Of a stretch of DNA of 9,347 bases, positions 1 through 6,769 are shown piece after piece (the first letter of the stretch is position 1; each line of letters starts with the position of its first letter). The notes under the pieces are model-generated. The model was not told the origin of the DNA. It saw nothing but the letters and a program-made list of their open reading frames with translations, and searched no databases. Source of the DNA: an uncultured Mycoplasmatota bacterium (GTDB taxonomy: Bacteria; Bacillota_I; Bacilli_A; RF39; UBA660); NCBI GenBank assembly GCA_948437815.1, contig CAOJKG010000032.1:1-9347 (forward strand), given 5' to 3'. Made by a program: the position numbers and the translations under genes.

Positions 1-3000
1 AATCCGAGAAGTTAAGGTCGATATCTGGTACTTTATCGGCATTAAATCCTAAGAAAGTTGCGAATGGCATGTCTTGACCATCTTTAGTCATGTTTGTTCC
101 ACATTTTGGACAAGCAAGATCTGGTAAGTCAAAGCCACTGTTATATGTTGCTCCTAGTGCTTTACCATTTTCATCATCAAAAATACTATGTTTACATTTA
201 GGACAACGATAGTGAGGCGCTAGAGCATTAACCTCTGTTATACCCATCATGGTTGCAACAAAACTAGAACCTACTGACCCACGGGAACCTACTAAGAAAC
301 CATCATCGTTACTTTTTTTAACTAACTTTTGAGCAATTAGATAAATAACATCGAAGCCTCCACCTATAATTCCTCCTAAGGTCTTTTTTACTTTCTTATC
401 AATGTCTTTTAAGGGATCAGTTTCTTTTAAAGTTTTTAATTCATTCTCAGCACTTTCTTTTTCTTCATCAGGTGCTTCTTTTAACTTTTGTTCTAATTCT
501 TCAATATTTTTTTGATGCTCATTTTTTAGCTTTAAGATAAGCTCTTCTTTAACAATGTCTTTTACAGCATCAAAACCTTTAAGAATTGTTTCATGTAAAA
601 TATTAAATGTTTTAGTTGTTAGAGTCTCTCCTTCTAAGCCTTCTTCTCTTATTAATCTTGTTTCGATACTCTCTCTTATTGCATCACCATATAATTCTTT
701 AGCGATACGCTCTTCAATATTAAGTGGTAAAGGATCTCCATACCAATCAGCTGCTTTGGTATAAACTAATTCTGTAACAGTTTCAACTGATTTATCAATT
801 TTAGGAGAGAATGGTACACCACCAGTTTGAATTATTACTTCTACTTCTTCAATCATATCAGCGATTTTATTAGAGTTAGTTACGACTATTTCATAAGCTA
901 AATCTTTATCTAAAAACGAAAACTCTTCTAACATTTCATTAGTGGTTCTAATATGCATATCAGGAGTATTTACGCCCCTTCTATTTAATGGGTGTAATTT
1001 ACCATTAGATTTTTGATTTATTATAATATCACGATATATTTTATCTTTTGGTGTTAAGTAATGAGCGTCGCTAGTAGCTACAACTAATTTACCAGCATCT
1101 TTTGCTACTCTTATTATCTTCTTTAAATGATTTTCTAAATCTTCTATTGTCTTAAAACCACTAGATTCAATATCTAACAAATGTTTAATAGCATTTATTG
1201 GTTGGACTTCAATATAATCATAAAATTGCATTAAATTTGCTAATTCTTCATCATCTTTGGTTTTAGCTTCTTCAAATATCTCACCATTAACACAACCAGA
1301 ACCAATAAGTAAACCTTCTCTTAGTTTTTTTAACTCTCCTCTTGGAAGCTTTGGTTCACTACCTCTAAATAGATAGGTCGTATTGGCAAATGATATTACT
1401 TTAAATAAATTCTTTAAACCAGTTTTATTTTTTACTAAACAACATAAATGAAAAGGAAATGAGAATTTAATTAATTCATTTATGTCTACAGAGTTAAATA
1501 ACTTAGTTGTTGTCTCAATATTTCTAGAATCTAATTCTTCACACATCTTATGGAAAGCATGTGCTGTTCCTTCGGCATCATAATCTGCTCTATGGTGAGC
1601 ATCTTCATCCCATTCGATTTTATATCTTCTTACTAAAGTAGTTAATTTGTGATTAGGCCATTCAGGATGTAACATTCTAGCCATACTCATAGTATCTAGT
1701 ACAGTATTATTAAATTCTCCTAAATTATATTTACTGCAAGCAGCACTGATAAAACCTATATCAAACTTAGCATTGTGTGCAACCATTGGTAAATCTCCTG
1801 CCCACTCCAAAAACCTTTTAGTAACTGTTTCTTCATCATCATGGCCTGCTAACATTTCATCAGTAATACAAGTTAAATCAGTAATTTTTTGTGGTAAAGG
1901 ACGATGAGGATCAATGAATTCATCAAATCGGTCTAATATTTCACCTTTTTTGATTTTAACTGCTCCTATTTCAATCATCTGATCACTACCAAAGTAAAAT
2001 CCTGTTGTTTCAGTGTCAAATACAACATATTCTTGGTCTAATAATGGATAATCTTTTAAATTATGAATAAAATCTATATCATCTTTAACAACATTGAGTT
2101 CTGTTCCGTATAAAACTTTGAATCGGTCAGCACCTTCTTTACCTTTGTTATAATCGCATACACCATGAAAAAGGTCTGGATAAGCTTGTAGAGCATTATG
2201 ATCGGTTACAGCGATAGCTTTATGGCCTAATGATAAAGCATGACTAATTAGTTTTTTAGCTTCAATTACACCGTCCATCATACTCATCATTGTATGAGCG
2301 TGTAACTCAACTCTTTTTACCTCAGCTTCATCTCTCACTTTTTCTTCTTTACTATCAATTTTTTCTAAATTACGAATTTGAAAAACGTTTTCATGAGCGT
2401 AATTGTCAAATTCAACATTTCCTTCTATTCGATACCATTCTTTTTTCTTAACTGCACTTTTTAAACCCTTTTTGATAACGCCAAACTCTCTTTTGTTCTT
2501 ACGAATTATTTTAGCTAATATACTATTGGTATTATCACTTACTTTTAAGGAATATATGTTTATTGTATCTCTTTCAGTTAATTCTTCACCAAATACATAC
2601 GCTTCTATAATAACATTATCAATTGGTCCCATAATATTTTCGAGTGTTGTTATATCTCCATCTTTATGCTCACCAATAATTATATTGGGGTCTTCATTTT
2701 GTTCAATTACTATTTCTCTGTTTTCAATTTTTTCTAAATTTCTGACACTTAAACTTAAACATTTAGAATAGGAGTCAAAATCAATATTGCCATTTAAACG
2801 ATACCAATTTTCTTCTTTTAAAGCTTCTTTTATAGGTAAATATTCTTCTTTTTCTTTCTTAAATATTTTAGCCATTATACTTTTGTGATTATCATTGATA
2901 TTTAAAGTCATAATATTAATATTATCTCTTTCTAAATATGTTACAGAATCAATAAAACCTTCAATAGTAATATTTCGTCCAATACTATTTATGGAACTTA

Positions 3001-3595
3001 TACTTACTGGTTCTTTTGTTATAGCTTTTCCAAGGATAGCCTCACCTGGAGTAAATTCGTGAACTTCTTCTTTATATTTGGCTGGAGCTTGAACACTTTC
3101 TAACTCTGTTTCTACTTCTTTTCTTTTGTCTTCATTTACTTTAGTTGTAATTAAATAATCTCTAAAGCCATAACTTGCTAAAATCTTTCTAATATTGGCC
3201 TCTTCTTTTTTAATATTCTCTTCTTCAGTTATACTTATTACTTCAAAAATAATTATATCATCATCAATTATAGGAGTACTTTCTAATAAACTTATTAAAG
3301 AAGGTTTTTTCTCTACTAGTTTTTCCATTATTATTTTGACGTATTCTAGTAAATCTTCATCTGTAATATTTACATAAGTTATATATATATTACATTTATA
3401 TTCACCATTAATTAAATAAGAGCCATTAATTAATTTATCAATAATATCATATGGTAAAACATTTTCACTTTTTAAGTATACAGAAAAAGTTTCACTTTTT
3501 TTATTTAATACTACTTTTTCAATAGTAACATCATTTAATAAATTATTTTCATCATCAAAATTTATACTTTTTAAAAATGATTTTATATCATGCAT
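1..3595 (-). CDS. polC: DNA polymerase III PolC-type alpha subunit with proofreading exonuclease, 3' part missing
   Basis: This is the main leading-strand replicase of low-GC Gram-positives, which extends DNA and proofreads it. I read 1198 codons without a stop before the window edge. In order I see an N-terminal domain (about 1-185), two tandem OB folds (about 187-303 and 306-420), the first PHP part (H432/H434 and VTDH at 463-466), the inserted exonuclease (D527/E529 in FDTETTG, HNAKFD at 607-612, H668/D673), the second PHP part (D843/H845), a charged insert (about 968-1070), SRGSVGSS at 1104-1111, a four-Cys zinc site (C1131, C1134, C1162, C1165) and PDIDLNF, whose D1191 and D1193 are catalytic. 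From the B. subtilis protein I estimate about 470 more residues outside the window. The start is ATG at 3595: it follows AGGTGAG (3606-3600), and an in-frame TAG lies four codons upstream. One OB fold and the insert are extra relative to PolC as I know it from B. subtilis. Confidence 0.97.
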   Translation of the reverse strand, partial: MHDIKSFLKSINFDDENNLLNDVTIEKVVLNKKSETFSVYLKSENVLPYDIIDKLINGSYLINGEYKCNIYITYVNITDEDLLEYVKIIMEKLVEKKPSLISLLESTPIIDDDIIIFEVISITEEENIKKEEANIRKILASYGFRDYLITTKVNEDKRKEVETELESVQAPAKYKEEVHEFTPGEAILGKAITKEPVSISSINSIGRNITIEGFIDSVTYLERDNINIMTLNINDNHKSIMAKIFKKEKEEYLPIKEALKEENWYRLNGNIDFDSYSKCLSLSVRNLEKIENREIVIEQNEDPNIIIGEHKDGDITTLENIMGPIDNVIIEAYVFGEELTERDTINIYSLKVSDNTNSILAKIIRKNKREFGVIKKGLKSAVKKKEWYRIEGNVEFDNYAHENVFQIRNLEKIDSKEEKVRDEAEVKRVELHAHTMMSMMDGVIEAKKLISHALSLGHKAIAVTDHNALQAYPDLFHGVCDYNKGKEGADRFKVLYGTELNVVKDDIDFIHNLKDYPLLDQEYVVFDTETTGFYFGSDQMIEIGAVKIKKGEILDRFDEFIDPHRPLPQKITDLTCITDEMLAGHDDEETVTKRFLEWAGDLPMVAHNAKFDIGFISAACSKYNLGEFNNTVLDTMSMARMLHPEWPNHKLTTLVRRYKIEWDEDAHHRADYDAEGTAHAFHKMCEELDSRNIETTTKLFNSVDINELIKFSFPFHLCCLVKNKTGLKNLFKVISFANTTYLFRGSEPKLPRGELKKLREGLLIGSGCVNGEIFEEAKTKDDEELANLMQFYDYIEVQPINAIKHLLDIESSGFKTIEDLENHLKKIIRVAKDAGKLVVATSDAHYLTPKDKIYRDIIINQKSNGKLHPLNRRGVNTPDMHIRTTNEMLEEFSFLDKDLAYEIVVTNSNKIADMIEEVEVIIQTGGVPFSPKIDKSVETVTELVYTKAADWYGDPLPLNIEERIAKELYGDAIRESIETRLIREEGLEGETLTTKTFNILHETILKGFDAVKDIVKEELILKLKNEHQKNIEELEQKLKEAPDEEKESAENELKTLKETDPLKDIDKKVKKTLGGIIGGGFDVIYLIAQKLVKKSNDDGFLVGSRGSVGSSFVATMMGITEVNALAPHYRCPKCKHSIFDDENGKALGATYNSGFDLPDLACPKCGTNMTKDGQDMPFATFLGFNADKVPDIDLNFSD
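2351..3037 (-). repeat. Tandem duplication of the OB-fold segment inside PolC
   Basis: PolC residues about 187-303 and 306-420 align to each other. The offset is a constant 119 residues up to a short four-residue insertion, then 123. Shared signatures include ERD-x-INI (222-228 and 341-347), DN-xx-SI-x-AKI (235-244 and 354-363), WYR-xx-GN (264-270 and 387-393) and RNLEKI (285-290 and 408-413). By eye about 38 of some 83 aligned positions are identical. The DNA has diverged, but a 17-base match remains at 2355-2371 and 2724-2740. Bacillus PolC has a single OB domain at this place. Confidence 0.88.
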
Positions 3596-3637
3596 ACTAC
3601 TCACCTACTTCTTTTAATCATTTTTCTCATAATATTT

Positions 3638-3666
3638 ATTGTATCAAATTTTTATTATTATCTAAA
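3638..3666 (-). promoter_or_regulatory. Probable polC promoter, extended -10 type
   Basis: On the minus strand TTTAGA (3666-3661, four of six matches to TTGACA) is followed after 17 bases by TACAAT (3643-3638, five of six matches to TATAAT). A TG one base before the -10 gives an extended -10 (TGATACAAT). Transcription would start near 3631 and leave a leader of about 36 bases. The whole site lies in the 87-base gap after the dnaE stop codon, where I find no convincing terminator. polC could therefore be expressed both from here and by read-through from dnaE. Confidence 0.6.
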
Positions 3667-3682
3667 GAGTATTTTCTATCTT

Positions 3683-6592
3683 TTAATTATTATCTTCCTT
3701 TATTTTATTTATAAAATCAATATTAATTTGATATTCACTAAATCTTTTGGTTACTTTACCTTGAAGGGTTATTATATCTCCTACTTTTAAATTACTTATC
3801 ATATAGAATGCTAGAGGAAATACAACAAAATCTTTACTGTCTGTTTCATCGCTTGCTGTTATAAAAGCCATATTATCACCTTTTTTGGTTTTTACAGTCT
3901 TTATTCTTTCTACTAATACAACACATTTTATATGTTTATCAAAATAGTTTTCTACTTCTTTTAATTTGACTATACTTTTATCATTGTATTTGCTTACAGG
4001 ATGATTTGTGACATAAAAACCATAGGAATCATGCTCTTTAAGACGTAATTCTTCTTCACTATATTCTTCTTTTATTTCAAGTGCTGGTGGAATACAGAAA
4101 GATGCATCTAGAGAACCAACCAAATCTGCATAGTTAACTACTATATCTAAATTTTCAATCATTGTTTTTTTAGTTACATTAAAACTATCTAATACACCTG
4201 CATCTATTAAAGATATAATAGTTTTTTTGTTGACACTTTTACCATAAACCCTAGTGACAAAATCTATATAATCTTTAAAATTACCATTAGTATCTCGCTC
4301 TTTTAATATTTCATTACTAGCATTTATCCCTAGATTCTTAATACTGGAAAGAGGTAACAATAAACTATTATCTTTTATTAAATATTCATTAGTACTTACA
4401 TTTATATTAGGCTTTAATATTATGATATCTTTCTTTCTTGCTTCATCAATATATTCTTTGGTTTTTATAATACTTCCCATACTCATATTAAGTAAATTTG
4501 CAATAAAGTACATTGGAAACTTGACTTTTAAATAAGCCATCTGATAACCAATAAGAGCATAAGATACAGAATGAGATTTATTAAATCCATATCCTGCGAA
4601 AGGTATAATTAAATCATATATTCCTTTAGCAATATTCTCTTCATATCCTTTTTTGGTAGCTTCTTTGATAAAATGGTCTCGGTCATTTAAAATGATGTCT
4701 TGTTTTTTCTTAGACATAGCTCGTCTTATAATATCAGCTTCAGCGTAACTATAACCACCAATTTTAACTAATATTTGCATTACTTGTTCTTGATATATAA
4801 TTATTCCATAAGTTTCTTTTAAGATTGGTTCTAAATCTTTATGTAAATAAGTTATTTTTTCTTTGCCATATTTACGAGCGATAAACGTGTCTATTTGATT
4901 CATAGAACCTGGTCTAAATAAAGCGACTGAAGCGACTAAATCCGAAAAGCTTGTAGGTTTTAGTTTTAGCATTAAGTTTCGCATACCACTACTTTCATAT
5001 TGGAATATACCTTCTGTATCGCCTTTTGAAAATAATTCTAAAATGCTTTTATCATTTAAGTTAAGACGATTTAAGTCTAAAACTTTTCCCGTACTAGATT
5101 TAATTAATTCTAAAACATTAGATATAATAGTTAAGTTTCTTAAGGCTAAAAAATCCATTTTTAATAAACCTAAATCTTCTAAATATTCCATTGTAAGCCC
5201 TGTCATAATAAATTCACCATTATAATAAATTGGAATAACTTCATCTAAAGGAATACTAGAGATAACTACACCCGCAGCATGCGTTGAAACATGTCTTTTT
5301 AATCCTTCTAAATGGTAAGCGATGTCATATAGTTTTTGAAGTTCTCTGTAATTTTTTAAAAAGTCATTAACTGGTTTTATTTCTAAGTTTTCCTTTAAAC
5401 TTAATTTGGCATCTAAACTTTTAACAAATTTGTCAATTAAATCAAGAGGCATATCTAAGACTCTACCAACATCACGGATTACTTGCTTAGCTCCAAGCGT
5501 TCCAAAAGTCATGATTGGGGCAACATTGTTTTCTCCATAACGCTTACGTACATATTCAATAACTTCTCCTCTTTTGGTATATTCAAAATCAATATCAATA
5601 TCGGGCATCGTTATACGCTCTGGATTTAAAAATCTTTCAAATAATAAATCGTATTTAATAGGATCAATATCAGTTATACCTAAACAATAACTCACTAAAG
5701 AACCAGCAGCACTTCCTCTTCCTGGACCTACTAAAATATTATTCTTTTTAGCATATAAAACATAATCATAAACAATTAAAAAGTAATCGTCAAAGCCCAT
5801 ATTCTTAATAACTGATAATTCATAATTTAATCTTTTTTGATATGTTTCTGGTACATTATTGTTTAATCTTTTTTTAAGGCCTTTATTGGTTAAATTATAT
5901 AAATGTTTGAATGAATCAATGTCTTTATCAAATTTTGGAATATATTTAGATGTGTTTTCTAATAAAATATCAATGTCAGAGATAAAGCTATTTGTTGTTT
6001 CTTCATCTTCTTTAGGAATATTGGTTTTTAAATACATACTAGAATAATCAGTGTTAACTTCTTTTAATAATATTCCTTTTTCAATGGCTTCTAAATATTT
6101 TAAATCTTCAGCATTTTCTTTTGTTAAACTATGTGTAGGATTTATATAAATACTTTTTTCTGAATTCATTAATGCTTCTATTTTTTCAGAATCATTTTTG
6201 TAACTTAAATAAGCATTAGGAAATCTATCTAATAAGTTATAAGATTCTTTTGGTAAAACTATTTTTATGTTGCTTAATAAGGATGTTAGATTTTCAAAAT
6301 TAAGACTTTCTTTTTCTTTTAAAGTATGAATCTTTAATAAATCGTGATAACCATTACTATTTTTGGCATATAAATAAATAGGATAATTTTCTACTCTTAC
6401 TTCTAAACCTATTATGGGCTTTAAATTATTTTTAGTCATTTCTTGGTAAAAACTCATGACTCCATATAAATTAGTATCACAAATAGCACAGGATGTAATA
6501 TTATGCTCAATTAAAAACTTGACTAACTTATCTATTTTAATGGTACTTTTTAATAAAGTATATTCTGTTACTATTTTTAATGGTATTAGCAT
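3683..6592 (-). CDS. dnaE: DNA polymerase III alpha subunit, DnaE type
   Basis: This is a C-family polymerase without proofreading. In Bacillota that also carry PolC, DnaE extends RNA primers and helps lagging-strand synthesis. The 969 residues show a PHP-like region (1-about 200), GPGRGSAAGS (289-298), the catalytic aspartates D331 and D333 in PDIDIDF and D480 in KMDFLALR, the STHAAGVV stretch (436-443), YGFNKSHSVSYA (668-679), a helix-hairpin-helix region (about 745-800) and a C-terminal OB fold (about 885-955). It ends soon after the OB fold, so it is shorter than B. subtilis DnaE (about 1115). The PHP metal ligands are mostly gone: VTEYT (8-12) stands where an H-x-H motif is normal, and CDTN (38-41) where TDH is normal. 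The start ATG at 6592 follows GGGGTGA (6604-6598). polC follows directly downstream. Confidence 0.97.
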   Translation of the reverse strand: MLIPLKIVTEYTLLKSTIKIDKLVKFLIEHNITSCAICDTNLYGVMSFYQEMTKNNLKPIIGLEVRVENYPIYLYAKNSNGYHDLLKIHTLKEKESLNFENLTSLLSNIKIVLPKESYNLLDRFPNAYLSYKNDSEKIEALMNSEKSIYINPTHSLTKENAEDLKYLEAIEKGILLKEVNTDYSSMYLKTNIPKEDEETTNSFISDIDILLENTSKYIPKFDKDIDSFKHLYNLTNKGLKKRLNNNVPETYQKRLNYELSVIKNMGFDDYFLIVYDYVLYAKKNNILVGPGRGSAAGSLVSYCLGITDIDPIKYDLLFERFLNPERITMPDIDIDFEYTKRGEVIEYVRKRYGENNVAPIMTFGTLGAKQVIRDVGRVLDMPLDLIDKFVKSLDAKLSLKENLEIKPVNDFLKNYRELQKLYDIAYHLEGLKRHVSTHAAGVVISSIPLDEVIPIYYNGEFIMTGLTMEYLEDLGLLKMDFLALRNLTIISNVLELIKSSTGKVLDLNRLNLNDKSILELFSKGDTEGIFQYESSGMRNLMLKLKPTSFSDLVASVALFRPGSMNQIDTFIARKYGKEKITYLHKDLEPILKETYGIIIYQEQVMQILVKIGGYSYAEADIIRRAMSKKKQDIILNDRDHFIKEATKKGYEENIAKGIYDLIIPFAGYGFNKSHSVSYALIGYQMAYLKVKFPMYFIANLLNMSMGSIIKTKEYIDEARKKDIIILKPNINVSTNEYLIKDNSLLLPLSSIKNLGINASNEILKERDTNGNFKDYIDFVTRVYGKSVNKKTIISLIDAGVLDSFNVTKKTMIENLDIVVNYADLVGSLDASFCIPPALEIKEEYSEEELRLKEHDSYGFYVTNHPVSKYNDKSIVKLKEVENYFDKHIKCVVLVERIKTVKTKKGDNMAFITASDETDSKDFVVFPLAFYMISNLKVGDIITLQGKVTKRFSEYQINIDFINKIKEDNN

Positions 6593-6612
6593 ATTATCAC
6601 CCCACTATATCT

Positions 6613-6641
6613 ATTATATCAAAAATAGTATAGTAAGGGAA
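6613..6641 (-). promoter_or_regulatory. Probable dnaE promoter, extended -10 type
   Basis: The minus strand carries a perfect TATAAT at 6618-6613, preceded by TG plus one base (TGATATAAT). The -35 position at 17-base spacing reads TTCCCT (6641-6636), a weak match, so the extended -10 probably does most of the work. The expected start near 6606 leaves a leader of only about 14 bases that holds the GGGGTGA ribosome site. The terminator of the preceding operon lies just upstream, so dnaE should be independently transcribed. Confidence 0.7.
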
Positions 6642-6650
6642 GTTTTAAGC

Positions 6651-6683
6651 AAAATAAAAAAGAGTAAGGTTTACCCTTTTTTC
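6651..6683 (-). terminator. Intrinsic terminator after the vanY-like/M14 operon
   Basis: The minus strand folds into a 12-bp stem (arms 6682-6671 and 6667-6656) with one G-U wobble and a three-base ACC loop. The upstream arm is A-rich, and the downstream arm ends in a run of T followed by ATTTT. On the plus strand the wobble becomes an A-C mismatch, so the hairpin suits minus-strand transcripts better. It lies 88 bases after the M14 stop codon and just before the dnaE promoter. Confidence 0.8.
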
Positions 6684-6769
6684 TTCTAGTCTTAAAAGTA
6701 GAAAAATTGAGTTTTTTCTTTAAACACTATAGTTATAATTAATTTTTTCAGTTTTTTAAAAGGACTTAG

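Noticed and set aside
555..764. Plus-strand open frame of 69 codons, and similar plus-strand frames at 2403-2771, 3195-3377, 5043-5225, 5859-6047 and 7305-7499
   Set aside because: All lie opposite strongly conserved minus-strand genes, are rich in Ser, Ile, Leu and Phe as expected of antisense frames in AT-rich DNA, and resemble no protein family.
2355..2740. Repeated 17-base string at 2355-2371 and 2724-2740 as a possible regulatory or recombination repeat
   Set aside because: It falls at the same position of the two OB copies and encodes the shared NLEKI segment, so it is a remnant of the domain duplication.
3601..3630. Nine-codon open frame in the polC leader (MRKMIKRSR) that ends at the polC ribosome site
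   Set aside because: A leader peptide is possible, but the predicted transcript start is almost at its ATG and it has no ribosome site of its own. Chance is likely in such AT-rich DNA.
3590..3790. Plus-strand frame of 66 codons across the dnaE-polC gap that looks like a small membrane protein
   Set aside because: Its hydrophobic look comes from T-rich antisense sequence. It overlaps the end of dnaE and the polC promoter, and I saw no ribosome site for it.
6678..6706. Hairpin upstream of the M14 terminator that shares five bases with it, suggesting an antiterminator
   Set aside because: The arms are mostly A/T with a mismatch, and the shared part is only a homopolymer run. It also lies after the coding sequence, where attenuation would have little to control except dnaE, which has its own promoter.
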